62,454 nucleotides of DNA from positions 1 through 62,454 of the forward strand of contig NZ_JADEXG010000026.1 in the NCBI RefSeq assembly GCF_015207255.1, given 5' to 3'. Numbering within the stretch: position 1 is the stretch's first letter; each line of letters starts with the position of its first letter. Shown piece after piece: positions 9,631 through 18,621 of this stretch. A program made the position numbers and the translations under genes. The stretch comes from Vasconcelosia minhoensis LEGE 07310 (GTDB lineage Bacteria; Cyanobacteriota; Cyanobacteriia; Phormidesmidales; Phormidesmidaceae). The notes under the pieces are model-generated. The model ran no database searches, was not told the origin of the DNA, and was given only the letters and a program-made list of their open reading frames with translations.

Positions 9631-10929
9631 ATGAGCACCATTCAGGCGATTAAGGGCACCCGCGACATCTTGCCGGGCGAAGTAATCCGCTGGCAGCAGG
9701 TCGAAGCAATCGCCAAAGCCATTTTGGAGCGGGCCGCCTATCGCGAAATTCGGCCGCCGGTAATGGAGTTTACCGAGCTGTTTGCCCGCGGCATTGGCGA
9801 AGCCACAGACGTGGTGAGCAAGGAAATGTATACCTTTCCCGACCAGTCTAAGAAGCAGCGATCGCTGACCCTACGGCCCGAAATTACCGCTGGGCTAGTA
9901 CGGGCTTTTATTCAAAATAAGCTGTTTGCAGAAGGGTCGGTACAGCGCCTGTGGCACATTGGCCCGGCCTTCCGCTACGAGCAGCCACAGCAGGGGCGGC
10001 AGCGGCAGTTTCATCAGCTCGATGTGGAAGTGATCGGCAGCCGCAATCCCCGGGCCGATGTGGAGGTGATCGCGATCGCGACTGACATTCTCCAGGCGCT
10101 GGGGCTGAAGTCACTACGCCTGGATCTAAACTCGGTGGGTCAGGGCGAAGACCGCCAGCGCTACCGTGAGGCGTTAGTCAGCTACCTCACGCCGTATCAG
10201 GACGAGCTCGACCCGGACTCCCGCGATCGGCTAACGCGCAACCCGCTGCGGATTCTTGATAGCAAAGCCCCCCGAACGCAGGAAATTGTTCAATCTGCCC
10301 CTAGCCTGCTCGACTATTTAGGGTCAGATGCGCAGCGGCACTTTGACCAGGTGCAGCAGCAGCTCACCGCCCTGGGTATTTCCTTTCAGGTGAATCCGCG
10401 TCTGGTACGGGGGCTAGACTATTACACCCATACTGCCTTTGAGATACAGTCCGACGACCTGGGGGCGCAGGCGACGGTCTGCGGCGGTGGTCGCTACGAC
10501 GGGCTGGTGGCTCAGCTGGGCGGCCCCGATACGCCTGCAATCGGCTTTGCGATTGGGCTAGAGCGCCTGATTATCCTATTGGAACAGCTCCAGCGTCAGC
10601 CGCCACCGGCCCTAGATTTTTACCTGGTCGCCCGGGGGGGGAAAGCCGAGGCTCAATCTACCGTCCTGGCGCAGACGCTGCGGCAGAGCGGCTGCTCGGT
10701 GGAATTGGACCTCAGCGGCAGCGCCTTTGGCAAACAGTTCAAGCGGGCCGACCGCAGCGGTGCGGTGGCCTGTCTGATCCTGGGCGAGGCCGAAGCCGAG
10801 AGCGGTCTGGTGCAGCTCAAGTGGCTGGCTTCCGGTGAGCAAACCGAACTGTCCCAGGCCGAGCTATATGCTCAAGTTCCAGACCTGCTAGCCACTATTC
10901 ACCCGCTTCGAGCCGATGCGATCAGCTGA
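9631..10929 (+). CDS. hisS: histidyl-tRNA synthetase
   Basis: A 432-residue class II aminoacyl-tRNA synthetase that charges tRNA-His. Class II motif 1 lies near YREIRPPVMEFTELF, motif 2 at TLRPEITAGLVRAFI through WHIGPAFRYEQPQQGRQRQF, and motif 3 at IGFAIGLERL. The histidine-binding segment LVRGLDYYTHTAFE is complete, and the C-terminal anticodon-binding domain follows. The N-terminal IQAIKGTRDILP is the usual HisS start, which supports ATG 9631. The gene overlaps the next reading frame by 14 nt. Confidence 0.97.
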   Translation: MSTIQAIKGTRDILPGEVIRWQQVEAIAKAILERAAYREIRPPVMEFTELFARGIGEATDVVSKEMYTFPDQSKKQRSLTLRPEITAGLVRAFIQNKLFAEGSVQRLWHIGPAFRYEQPQQGRQRQFHQLDVEVIGSRNPRADVEVIAIATDILQALGLKSLRLDLNSVGQGEDRQRYREALVSYLTPYQDELDPDSRDRLTRNPLRILDSKAPRTQEIVQSAPSLLDYLGSDAQRHFDQVQQQLTALGISFQVNPRLVRGLDYYTHTAFEIQSDDLGAQATVCGGGRYDGLVAQLGGPDTPAIGFAIGLERLIILLEQLQRQPPPALDFYLVARGGKAEAQSTVLAQTLRQSGCSVELDLSGSAFGKQFKRADRSGAVACLILGEAEAESGLVQLKWLASGEQTELSQAELYAQVPDLLATIHPLRADAIS

Positions 10930-11455
10930 GATTGTGACGACTTACTTAGAAATGCATTCCCGCAGTCAGCTGGTGGCGGCAAAACCGAGCCCGCTGACCG
11001 TGCTAGAAGCGCAGATCGCCTGCCCCGAGTTCAGCCGCTTTCTCTACAGCGCCGTTGGCGGTCAGTGGTACTGGCTGGGCCGGCTTGACTGGACCTACCA
11101 GCGCTGGCTCGACTATTTGAGCCAGGAAAGTATGCGAACCTGGGTGGGTTACGTTGGCGGCAACCCAGCGGGCTTTTTTGAGCTCTCGCGAGCTGAGGCT
11201 GGCGATGTCGAAATCGTTTCCTTGGGTCTGCTGCCGCAGTTTATTGGACAGGGGCATGGCGGGCATTTGCTCACCTGCGCCCTGCAAAAGGCTTGGGACT
11301 GGGGCGCAGCCCGGGTCTGGCTGCATACCTGTAACCTGGATGGAGCCCATGCCCTGGGCAACTATCAGGCCAGGGGGTTGAAAATTTACAAACAAACTCG
11401 AACCCAGCACTCGCTGCCCGAGCAGCCCCCCGGCCCCTGGCCCGGTTGGCAGTAA
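10916..11455 (+). CDS. GNAT family N-acetyltransferase
   Basis: A 179-residue acetyltransferase of the GNAT superfamily; substrate unknown. The acetyl-CoA pyrophosphate loop reads LLPQFIGQGHGGHLL (about 102-116; the family is Q/RxxGxG/A), preceded by the beta-4 strand VEIVSLGL and followed by the ARVWLHTCNLDGAHALGNYQ motif typical of bacterial GNAT enzymes. The ATG lies inside the end of hisS, so the two are probably co-translated. The C-terminal tail is Pro-rich (EQPPGPWPGWQ). Confidence 0.85.
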   Translation: MRSAEIVTTYLEMHSRSQLVAAKPSPLTVLEAQIACPEFSRFLYSAVGGQWYWLGRLDWTYQRWLDYLSQESMRTWVGYVGGNPAGFFELSRAEAGDVEIVSLGLLPQFIGQGHGGHLLTCALQKAWDWGAARVWLHTCNLDGAHALGNYQARGLKIYKQTRTQHSLPEQPPGPWPGWQ

Positions 11456-11515
11456 AGTCCCAAATTAGTTAGAAAGGAGTCGCCGCTGCTGGCTGTTCCA
11501 GTCTTTTACTGCCCT

Positions 11516-12172
11516 ATGCCATCCGACCGCGCTGACCTACTCCGGTTTATTGAAGCTGCTCGCCAGCAAGGCGCTTCTGACGAATTTCTCAGCCAGCTTT
11601 TGCGCAGCTACGGCTGGCCCCAGCGGGAGATCGAACGGGCTTTTTTTGAGCTGTATGAACGGCTGACTGAGCAGCCGATTCCGGCTCCGAGCGGCGGCGC
11701 TGGCGAATCGGCTAGAGATGCTTTTGTCTACCTGCTGGCGTTTTCTACCCTAGGAATTTGGACTCAGGCGCTGGGGCAGCTGGGCTTTATCTATGTCAAT
11801 CAGTTCATTCCCGACCCGGTTTCGCCCAGCTACGGTGATCCGGCCTTCGACGTGGCTTTTTCCTTGGCGCGGCTGATCGTGGCCTACCCGGTCTATCTGC
11901 TGTTAATGCGTCAGCTCATTAAGGAACTGCGGCTCTACCGCGAAAAGCACTATTCTGGCGTGCGCAAGTGGCTGACCTATCTGACCCTGCTGATTACCGT
12001 CCTGATCGGTGTGGGAACGCTGATTACCTTTCTCACCTCCTTTTTGCGCGGAGAACTAACGCTGCGATTTTTGCTCAAGGTCATCATTGTGCTGGCTTTA
12101 GACGGCGGAGTACTAGCTTACTATGGGGCCTGGCTACGGCGGCGGCCGGTCCAGAGGCAGAATCCCACATGA
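11516..12172 (+). CDS. DUF5671-like membrane protein
   Basis: A 218-residue integral membrane protein. The N-terminal 50 residues form a soluble helical segment (LLRFIEAARQQGASDEFLSQLL), followed by four membrane segments: about 65-90, 105-128, 146-170 and 178-200. The layout and the segment RDAFVYLLAFSTLGIWTQALG match DUF5671 proteins. Its stop codon overlaps the ATG of the next gene (ATGA), so the pair is translationally coupled. Function unknown. Confidence 0.7.
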   Translation: MPSDRADLLRFIEAARQQGASDEFLSQLLRSYGWPQREIERAFFELYERLTEQPIPAPSGGAGESARDAFVYLLAFSTLGIWTQALGQLGFIYVNQFIPDPVSPSYGDPAFDVAFSLARLIVAYPVYLLLMRQLIKELRLYREKHYSGVRKWLTYLTLLITVLIGVGTLITFLTSFLRGELTLRFLLKVIIVLALDGGVLAYYGAWLRRRPVQRQNPT

Positions 12173-12621
12173 CTCAACTTGACCGTAATTTCGCGATCGC
12201 GGCCACCCTCGCCGTCGTCCTTGGTATCATCTCCGGCTTTTGGATTTTAGGTACGCCCCAGCGGCAGCGGCTAATTGCCGCCGACCGAGAGCGCATCCGC
12301 GACCTGATCAACATTTCGAATCAGCTCTATCAGCAGGCCAGCAGTGCGCAATCGCGCAATCAGCCCTTTGAGCTACCAGCCAGCCTAGACCAGGTTAGCC
12401 GCATTGACCAGGCGGTCCAGACCGATCCAATCACTAATCAGGCCTATACCTATCGCCGCCTAAGCGACACCACGTACGAACTTTGCGCAACCTTTGCCAC
12501 CGACACCAGCAGCTATTCACTCCAGCCGACTCCCAACGGCGCTAATCAACGCTGGCAGCATCCGGTAGGAGAGCACTGCTTTGAGTTTGATGTGCTAGAG
12601 CCGGCCCAATACGCCTACTAG
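12169..12621 (+). CDS. single-pass membrane protein paired with the DUF5671 gene
   Basis: A 150-residue protein that begins with a membrane helix (about 8-28, AATLAVVLGIISGFWILG), then a likely extracytoplasmic domain. It contains IRDLINISNQLYQQA and RIDQAVQTDPITNQAYTYRRL, and two Cys (in YELCATF and GEHCFEF) that could form a disulfide. The ATG overlaps the previous stop by 4 nt. No family recognised; the arrangement of a multi-pass DUF5671 protein plus an anchored domain suggests a two-protein membrane complex (inference). Confidence 0.7.
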   Translation: MTQLDRNFAIAATLAVVLGIISGFWILGTPQRQRLIAADRERIRDLINISNQLYQQASSAQSRNQPFELPASLDQVSRIDQAVQTDPITNQAYTYRRLSDTTYELCATFATDTSSYSLQPTPNGANQRWQHPVGEHCFEFDVLEPAQYAY

Positions 12622-12678
12622 CGACATTTCTGTGTGAATCATCGCAGGGTTTGCTACGATTGCCCCTATACAATCGGG

Positions 12679-12708
12679 CCAAACATCGCCAAACATCGCC
12701 AAACATCG
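12679..12708 (+). repeat. three tandem copies of a 10-bp unit before a start codon
   Basis: CCAAACATCG is repeated exactly three times at 12679-12688, 12689-12698 and 12699-12708. The candidate ATG follows at 12709. The unit length is not a multiple of three. Confidence 0.9.
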
Positions 12709-15114
12709 ATGGAGGCCTCTCAGCCACCGCAGCTTTTAACCCGTATGAACCATTGGGAGTTTCTGATTCAGAAGGAAGGCGATCAGGCTTGGCTGCCCCT
12801 ATCGCAGCAGGTCGAGATTTTGGCCGGACGCTACCGGGTGGTTGCCCATACCAACCGCAGCGATACGGCTGTTGAGGTCCGCGTCAGCCAGATGGTGCTA
12901 GATGAAATGCCGCCCCGGCGACGGGTGCGCAAGCGCCTGGGCCAGACCGACGCCGACGGATTAATTCTGATCATCCCGTTTATGTGGCTACAGCCGGGAC
13001 GCTGGGAGCTGAGCTGTAGCAATACTAACGTCGCCGACGAGCTGCTGGGTCAGGGCTGGCAGCATTCCATTCAGCTACAGGTGCTGCCCCTGACTGAAGC
13101 TAGCCAGGACTGGACGCCGGCGTCAGACTGGTCGGAGGAAAACGCTGTCGATGAAACGGCAGTGCTGCCTAATCCAGAAACCGAGACAGAAGCCAGTCCA
13201 GAAGCCGACCCAGACCATAACGGTAGCCCGGCTCATCCAGAAGATGACCTATCACCGGGGGGCTACCCGGATGCTGAAGCGCTAACTGAGCAAATCGTTA
13301 ACTCGCTTTTTGATTCGATTGAGCCTCTTGAAGCCGATAGTTCGCCCCTAGCTCAGGCGCGATCGCAGCCGACCGCGATTACCCCTAACTCTGGCTATCT
13401 TGTCAGCCTCCGGCAGCAGGCCTACGTGGCCCAGCGACAGAAACCGCTGATGATTGCTGGCCAGGTCTATCTCGATACCAACGTCCAGGCCCCAGCGCTA
13501 CTCGACGGTCAGCTGTGGATTCGGCTGCGCGATCCGCAGACAGGCCGACCGATTTTGGAAACCCACCGCCGGCTACAGGCGGCAACGCTGCCGGTAGACT
13601 TTAAAGTGCAGGTGCAGCTACCGGAAATAGCTGAAACTCGGGTTATCCTGGGCGAAGTGCTGCTGCGGCTAGGAGCCGCCGAGCCGCAGCAGCCCGCCCT
13701 AGCCGCAGCGGCCTTTACCATTACAGTGGGGCTCGATAGCCTGTTGGAGATCTTGGCTAACCACACCGAGTTGGACTTTGACGAAGAGGTCTCAGTCTTT
13801 CCCGGCACGACGGTGCCTTTCAGCCAGCCCAAGCCAAGCCCAGCCACCCTGGTTTCCCCCAACCTGCCCCTGTCGCCGCCGCCGTCCAAAAGCTTGGTAC
13901 CGGCGGTCGGCCAGATTTTGCCGCCCCAGCTCGATTTTCCCGAACCTGATGCAACCGGCGATCACGCCCCTAAACTACCGGGATTTACCCCGGTAACGGA
14001 TCGCCGGCAAAGCGCTAAGGCACCGACGGCAAACAGCTCAGCCGCTTCTCCTGAGTCTCGCCCCCAGCCTCATCCTGAGCCTCATCCTGGGCCTGACGAT
14101 CTCACAGCCGACCTTTGGTCCAACTCGACGGGAGAACCGGCTACCGAGACCGCCGCAAAAGACCGCAGGAAACCCGCCGGGACGCCTCAGCCTAGCCCAA
14201 CGCCCGCTCGACCTGAACCCCATCTGCCTAAATTTTCTCCAGCGGTGCGTCAGCAGCCGGCTATTTTTGACAGCGACAGTATTGCAGATAGCGACCTTGA
14301 TGCCGACTGGGTCGCCTCCACCCTGGCTGAGATTGACGAGCCGGGGCAGCGCCCAACCCAGCTTGGCCTGACGACCGGCTCTAACCCCGGCTCTAACGCT
14401 TTATGGACCGAAGCAGAAGCTGACCCAGAAGCTGACTCGAAATCCGCATCGGCAACCTCCCCAAACGGTTTGAGCAGTCGGTTTATGAATCGACTCTCGG
14501 ATCTCACCTATGCCAGCCGGCAGGCCACCGCTGAGCTGCGCAGCCTGATGCAGGCCGCTGGTGTCCAAAGTCCAGAGCTGGTCGATCCAGAGCCCTCGCT
14601 GCCCCCAGAGCCGGTCGCCGCTCTGCCCAACGAGGTGGTGATATATGAGGAGGAGCCGCCATCGCCGGTTACGCTCCCGCCCGAGCTCTCCGGCATATCG
14701 CCGGAGCCTTCGCCGCCAGCTGACCTGACCGTACCCGACGCTGGCACTGCGGTCGTCGAAATTATGTCGCCAGTGATTGCCATTCCCAATCGGGAGCTCA
14801 TCGCCGGGGAAACAATTGCGCTGACGGTCCGGCTGCGGCCACAGCAGTGGCCACTCTATATCAAGCTGTGGGCCAGCGATCGCCAAACCCGCACCCTGGT
14901 CGGCGAGCCTCATTTGCTGATGGACCTTACACCCAATGACCTGGGCGAGCTAGAAGCCCAGATGTCGATGCTGATTCCACCGGACTGCCTAGAGATTCAG
15001 TTTGCCGCGATCGCGATTGCCGTAGAGACCCATCAGGAAAGTGATAAGGCCGTCGTCAATCGGCATATTGTGCCGCCTGGGCTGCCGACCCAAACCTTAG
15101 ACGACCTGATTTAA
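12709..15114 (+). CDS. large conserved cyanobacterial protein with Pro/Ala-rich linkers
   Basis: An 801-residue protein with no recognised catalytic domain. The N-terminal domain (about 12-135; [19 protein letters not shown] onward) and the block around 235-360 ([30 protein letters not shown]) look like beta-rich Ig-like modules. A further beta-rich block is at about 680-790 ([38 protein letters not shown]). Long Pro/Glu/Ser/Ala-rich linkers separate them. There is no signal peptide or membrane helix. A GTG at 12634 would add 25 residues, and ATG 12745 begins the conserved MNHWEF segment, so the start is uncertain. Function unknown. Confidence 0.75.
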   Translation: MEASQPPQLLTRMNHWEFLIQKEGDQAWLPLSQQVEILAGRYRVVAHTNRSDTAVEVRVSQMVLDEMPPRRRVRKRLGQTDADGLILIIPFMWLQPGRWELSCSNTNVADELLGQGWQHSIQLQVLPLTEASQDWTPASDWSEENAVDETAVLPNPETETEASPEADPDHNGSPAHPEDDLSPGGYPDAEALTEQIVNSLFDSIEPLEADSSPLAQARSQPTAITPNSGYLVSLRQQAYVAQRQKPLMIAGQVYLDTNVQAPALLDGQLWIRLRDPQTGRPILETHRRLQAATLPVDFKVQVQLPEIAETRVILGEVLLRLGAAEPQQPALAAAAFTITVGLDSLLEILANHTELDFDEEVSVFPGTTVPFSQPKPSPATLVSPNLPLSPPPSKSLVPAVGQILPPQLDFPEPDATGDHAPKLPGFTPVTDRRQSAKAPTANSSAASPESRPQPHPEPHPGPDDLTADLWSNSTGEPATETAAKDRRKPAGTPQPSPTPARPEPHLPKFSPAVRQQPAIFDSDSIADSDLDADWVASTLAEIDEPGQRPTQLGLTTGSNPGSNALWTEAEADPEADSKSASATSPNGLSSRFMNRLSDLTYASRQATAELRSLMQAAGVQSPELVDPEPSLPPEPVAALPNEVVIYEEEPPSPVTLPPELSGISPEPSPPADLTVPDAGTAVVEIMSPVIAIPNRELIAGETIALTVRLRPQQWPLYIKLWASDRQTRTLVGEPHLLMDLTPNDLGELEAQMSMLIPPDCLEIQFAAIAIAVETHQESDKAVVNRHIVPPGLPTQTLDDLI

Positions 15115-15235
15115 AGCAGTCAATTCGCAAAGAACCGCAAAGAAACCGGCTCCTGAGTCCCAATTCGGAGTAGGCTTAGGGGAAGTGCAGCAGCGCACTG
15201 GTGTAATACTGACGTTAGTAATTAGGAAACCTCCC

Positions 15236-15346
15236 ATGGCAGCTTCTTTTTTACCCTCTATTTTGGTCCCCTTGGTTGGCCTGGTTTTTCCGGCGGTCGC
15301 GATGGCATTTTTATTCCTGTATGTTGAGCGCGGCCAAGAGGCTTAG
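15236..15346 (+). CDS. psaI: photosystem I reaction center subunit VIII
   Basis: A 36-residue single-helix protein, the normal size for PsaI. It reads [20 protein letters not shown], then a second half of the helix ([11 protein letters not shown]), then a short charged tail RGQEA. The SFLP-IL-P-VG-FPAV pattern is typical of cyanobacterial PsaI, which sits beside PsaL in the photosystem I trimer interface. It has its own 120-nt upstream region. In many cyanobacteria psaI lies beside psaL; here it stands alone and faces psbJ across a hairpin. Confidence 0.9.
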   Translation: MAASFLPSILVPLVGLVFPAVAMAFLFLYVERGQEA

Positions 15347-15380
15347 ACCCTTTGGCTTAGATCATTTAAAAACATTCCAT

Positions 15381-15416
15381 AAAGCGCGGCCCCCACTTAG
15401 GTATGGGCCGCGCTTT
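15381..15416. terminator. bidirectional terminator between psaI and psbJ
   Basis: AAAGCGCGGCCC at 15381-15392 and GGGCCGCGCTTT at 15405-15416 form a perfect 12-bp stem with a 12-nt loop. A-rich and T-rich ends on both arms suit termination of psaI from the left and psbEFLJ from the right. Confidence 0.8.
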
Positions 15417-15468
15417 GTATTTGGTATTTGGTATTTGAGAAACGGAATACTAAAGTTGGTTGACCCAC

Positions 15469-15588
15469 CTACATGGCGGAACCAACCCCGGCATAGGATC
15501 CGTAGAAAAACAGACCAACGACGACAAGGATGCCAGTCCCGGCAACCGTAGCGACGATCCAAAGGGGAATCTTACCATTTTGAAACAT
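15469..15588 (-). CDS. psbJ: photosystem II protein J
   Basis: A 39-residue single-span subunit at the edge of photosystem II near cytochrome b559, involved in plastoquinone and electron flow on the acceptor side. The protein starts [20 protein letters not shown], continues with a hydrophobic helix and ends YAGVGSAM, matching PsbJ in size and pattern. It is the last gene of the psbEFLJ cluster, 32 nt after psbL. Confidence 0.95.
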   Translation of the reverse strand: MFQNGKIPLWIVATVAGTGILVVVGLFFYGSYAGVGSAM

Positions 15589-15620
15589 GGGCAATCGCTC
15601 CTACCAGCAGCAGTGGGGGT

Positions 15621-15743
15621 TTAGTTAAAGAAGTAGCTCGAGAATAGCAGACCGAGGACGAAAATCAGCAGCAGACCGAGAAAAAGCGAGGTCCGATTCA
15701 GTTCGACCGGCTGTTTGTTGGGATTTGGAGTTCTTTCGGGCAT
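15621..15743 (-). CDS. psbL: photosystem II protein L
   Basis: A 40-residue single-span photosystem II subunit located at the monomer interface. It starts [20 protein letters not shown] and ends LLFSSYFFN, both highly characteristic of PsbL. It lies 9 nt after psbF and 32 nt before psbJ in the same operon. Confidence 0.97.
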   Translation of the reverse strand: MPERTPNPNKQPVELNRTSLFLGLLLIFVLGLLFSSYFFN

Positions 15744-15752
15744 ATCGGGCTC

Positions 15753-15887
15753 CTAGCGTTGAATAAACTGCATGGCCGCGATCGCGCCTAGAAAAAAGAC
15801 GGAGGGTACCGCCAGGGCGTGAACGGACAGCCAGCGTACGGTAAAGATGGGATAGGTAACAGGTTCGTTGGGATTGCGACTGGTCAT
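15753..15887 (-). CDS. psbF: cytochrome b559 beta subunit
   Basis: A 44-residue subunit that with PsbE binds the b559 heme. The heme-ligand His lies in the segment [20 protein letters not shown], as in all PsbF, and the protein ends FIQR as expected. The gene sits 44 nt after psbE and 9 nt before psbL. Confidence 0.98.
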   Translation of the reverse strand: MTSRNPNEPVTYPIFTVRWLSVHALAVPSVFFLGAIAAMQFIQR

Positions 15888-15931
15888 GGGTCGGCTCTCA
15901 ATAAATCGACGGTTTTCAAAAGCAAAACGGG

Positions 15932-16186
15932 CTACTTAGCCTGGTCGTTGTAGTCTTTAATTTGATTGTTAGCTTCAAAGCGATCGCTAACAATCGGCAG
16001 CTCCATCTGGTTGGTCGGATAGTATTCATTCGGGCGCGGTGTGCCAAAGGCATCGTAGGCCAGGCCCGTCTGGACAAACAGCCAGCCCGCAATAAATAAA
16101 GCTGGGATGGTGATGCTGTGGATGATCCAGTAGCGAACGCTGGTGACAATATCGCCAAAGGGTCTTTCGCCAGTACTCCCTGCCAT
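15932..16186 (-). CDS. psbE: cytochrome b559 alpha subunit
   Basis: An 84-residue photosystem II core subunit. It starts [20 protein letters not shown]; the heme-ligand His follows in the [11 protein letters not shown] helix, and the lumenal tail contains [14 protein letters not shown]. An in-frame codon further upstream is ignored because MAGSTGERP is the usual start. It opens the psbEFLJ operon, 114 nt downstream of ycf48. Confidence 0.98.
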   Translation of the reverse strand: MAGSTGERPFGDIVTSVRYWIIHSITIPALFIAGWLFVQTGLAYDAFGTPRPNEYYPTNQMELPIVSDRFEANNQIKDYNDQAK

Positions 16187-16300
16187 GTTTAAAATCTCCT
16201 GTAAACTTACGGTAAATGTTGTCTTTTCTCTATCATACGGAACCGAGCTACTCCCAAACAAGCGCGTCCAAAAACTTTAAGATGCTAGAGCCGGGGAGAA

Positions 16301-17362
16301 TCAGCTGCTCTCAGCCGCCTCCGGGCGGCCGGCGTACCGCAGCAGATAGCCGCGCTCACCCAGAATAAAGCCGCGCTCGGGAGCCAAGAACTTAATTCGG
16401 TAGAAGTTTGTCGGCACATCTTCCACATCGCGATCTTTGACCCAGGTCTCACCGCCGTCTGGGCTCATCAGCAGATTGCCGCTGCCGCCGGATACCCAAA
16501 CTTCGTCAGCCGTGCGGTAGGCCATATCGAGCAGGCCCCAGCTGGTCGCCGGTTCCGGCGCAATCGGGTCGCTCCAGGTTTCATAATCCGCGTCGGGCTG
16601 GCCAAACTGCAGCTGTCCGCCCCGAGCGATCAGCCAAAGCAGGCCGTCCTTAGTAAATCCAGCATTTTGCAGCCGTTTGGAATTTTCGCGGTTGTGGGGC
16701 TGCCAGACCTGCTGTCCGGGGTCCCAGGTGGAGTAAAAGTTGCCCCGTGAAGACACCGCGATATAGCGGCCATCTTCATTTCGGTTCATATTGCGCACTA
16801 CGCCGACTGCGCCCTGCACCAGCGCTCGCCAGTTACGCCCGCCGTTCTCGGTGAGATAAATTGCGCCAATGTCGGTTGCTAGCTCAGCCTTAGCTGAACC
16901 CAGGGCGGTGACTAAAAACGGATCGCCCGGCAGCTTCGGATCGAGCTCAATCGAAGACCAGCTCTGGCCCCCGTCCGTCGTATGCAAGAGCAGCGTCGGC
17001 TGACCGGCAATCCAGCCTTCATCGCCGTCAAAGCTTATGGAGGTAAAGGTGTAGCGTGGGTTGTCGAGCTCCAGCCTGCGAGGAGTCCAGCTCTGGCCCC
17101 CGTCCGTCGTTTCAAGCAGGGTGGAGCGGCTGCCCACCAGCCAACCATGATTCCGGTCGGCGGTGAAGGCAATGTCAGAGAGGGTCGCCTCCCCCGGTAC
17201 GGCCACTGTCTGCCAGGGATTGGTGTCCATTGCAGGCAGGTAAACTTGAGAGCAGCCCAGGGTAAAAAGCGCGATCGCCAATACGAGTCCTATTCTTGCC
17301 CGCCGAGCCCTCTGAAAGGTCCTTAGGGAAGCCTTTAAAAATGATTTTAAAACCGTCAGCAT
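16301..17362 (-). CDS. ycf48: photosystem II assembly factor Ycf48
   Basis: A 353-residue lumenal lipoprotein, homologue of plant HCF136, that binds newly made D1 during photosystem II assembly and repair. The N-terminus is a signal peptide with lipobox LFTLGCSQ (Cys at about 36). A seven-bladed propeller follows; the BNR-like repeats are visible as TTDGGQSWTP, TTDGGQSWSS, TENGGRNWRA and SPDGGETWVK. It lies between rubredoxin and psbE, the classic rub-ycf48-psbEFLJ order, which is itself good support. Confidence 0.97.
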   Translation of the reverse strand: MLTVLKSFLKASLRTFQRARRARIGLVLAIALFTLGCSQVYLPAMDTNPWQTVAVPGEATLSDIAFTADRNHGWLVGSRSTLLETTDGGQSWTPRRLELDNPRYTFTSISFDGDEGWIAGQPTLLLHTTDGGQSWSSIELDPKLPGDPFLVTALGSAKAELATDIGAIYLTENGGRNWRALVQGAVGVVRNMNRNEDGRYIAVSSRGNFYSTWDPGQQVWQPHNRENSKRLQNAGFTKDGLLWLIARGGQLQFGQPDADYETWSDPIAPEPATSWGLLDMAYRTADEVWVSGGSGNLLMSPDGGETWVKDRDVEDVPTNFYRIKFLAPERGFILGERGYLLRYAGRPEAAESS

Positions 17363-17437
17363 AGCAACTCAGACACAACAAAAAATAATCCTAAACACTT
17401 GGCTGATTGAGCGATCGCCGTTCGTCAAGGGACTGGA

Positions 17438-17857
17438 CTACCGCAGCCCGTAAAGACTTAGAAAAAACAGCACGCCCAGCGCCAGCGCGCCAAAGATCAG
17501 CAGATTTTTCTGCCCCGGCGTCAGCCGATTGACGCCAAAGCCATAGTCTAAGTTTGCTTTGAATCCAGACGCCTGACCGACCGGCCCCACATTGCTAAAC
17601 TGCCGCTTGCCAGCCCCACAGACCGGACAGCGCCAGTCTGCTGGCAGCGCCTCGAAGGGCGTGCCTGCCGCAATATTAGCCCGGTTATCACCTTTGCTCG
17701 GCTCATAGGTATAGCCACAGGCGCGGCATTCATACTGATCCATCTCGGCGGGTGTCAGCCCTTTCTCAGCCGCAGCTTCATGAGCTTCGGGAGCAGACTC
17801 AGAAGTCGCCGGACGCTCCGAATTCGCAGCCCCATTTGGATCTGAATCGGTACTCAT
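17438..17857 (-). CDS. rub: membrane-anchored rubredoxin (RubA-type)
   Basis: A 139-residue protein with a rubredoxin domain at about 40-95. The iron ligands are YECRACGYTYEP and ADWRCPVCGAGK (two CxxC pairs). A membrane helix lies at the C-terminus (about 115-138), typical of RubA, which is needed for photosystem assembly. The first 38 residues are acidic and disordered. It heads the cluster rub-ycf48-psbEFLJ and diverges from ndhC. Confidence 0.93.
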   Translation of the reverse strand: MSTDSDPNGAANSERPATSESAPEAHEAAAEKGLTPAEMDQYECRACGYTYEPSKGDNRANIAAGTPFEALPADWRCPVCGAGKRQFSNVGPVGQASGFKANLDYGFGVNRLTPGQKNLLIFGALALGVLFFLSLYGLR

Positions 17858-18246
17858 CTAGGGTAGGCGGGCAATTAGCCCAGCAGTAGAAATCGATTGG
17901 GAATCTCTATCAATCGCCGACGTTTGAGAACGCCAGTAATTTGTAAAATGAGAGCATCTGTCAACAATTATTGCATAGAGTGACCTATCTAACCGTTTGT
18001 CCATTCAATCGGGTTTTCCATTTTCGGCAGTCGCTGAACCAATCACTGCTTTGGAACCGTCCTCCAAGACAATAATGGGGACAGTACTGTCCCAGTACTG
18101 AGGTAAGATTTGCGCGGCGAGCTCGCCAGATTAGCCAAACTCGTTAAGATAGGTAAGGCCGACTCCGTTCAGCCAAATTCAGATTGAGCTGAATGAAGTC
18201 AGCCCCGATGTCAGTTTTTACGAAGGTTATTTAGGTAAACCCAACC
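17858..18246. promoter_or_regulatory. divergent rub/ndhC intergenic region with palindrome
   Basis: A 389-nt region with no reading frame I can support. It must hold promoters for rub-ycf48-psb and for ndhCKJ. It contains the perfect 16-bp palindrome GGGACAGTACTGTCCC at 18078-18093, and the octamer CAGTACTG occurs twice, at 18082-18089 and 18093-18100. These could bind a dimeric regulator; no known cyanobacterial box is matched with certainty. Confidence 0.5.
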
Positions 18247-18621
18247 GTGCCGGAATCTAACTTTGTCCTCAGCGGATACGAATATTTTCTAGGCTTTCTA
18301 CTGATCAGTAGTCTTGTGCCTGTGATCGCGCTCGTTGCTTCCAAGCTGCTCAGACCGGCCAGCGGCGGCCCGGCTGGGCGAACCACCTACGAGTCGGGCA
18401 TGGAACCCATCGGTGGAGCCTGGATCCAGTTCAACATTCGCTACTACATGTTTGCGCTGGTGTTCGTCATCTTTGATGTTGAAACCGTCTTCCTCTATCC
18501 CTGGGCCGTTGCCTTCAGTCAGCTGGGGCTATTGGCTTTTGTGGAAGCCCTGATCTTTATTGGAATACTGGTTGTCGGTCTAGTCTACGCCTGGCGCAAA
18601 GGAGCCCTAGAATGGTCATAA
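18247..18621 (+). CDS. ndhC: NAD(P)H-quinone oxidoreductase (NDH-1) subunit 3
   Basis: A 124-residue, three-helix membrane subunit of the cyanobacterial NDH-1 complex (NuoA homologue), serving respiration and cyclic electron flow. The loop after helix 1 has the conserved [13 protein letters not shown], then [26 protein letters not shown]. The start is GTG at 18247 with AGGT upstream; homologues begin a few residues before [12 protein letters not shown]. It overlaps ndhK by 10 nt. Confidence 0.96.
   Translation: MPESNFVLSGYEYFLGFLLISSLVPVIALVASKLLRPASGGPAGRTTYESGMEPIGGAWIQFNIRYYMFALVFVIFDVETVFLYPWAVAFSQLGLLAFVEALIFIGILVVGLVYAWRKGALEWS

Noticed and set aside
13300-14900. Long antisense reading frames within the large gene at 12709
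   Set aside because: They follow the GC-rich third positions of the real gene and show no protein-like features.
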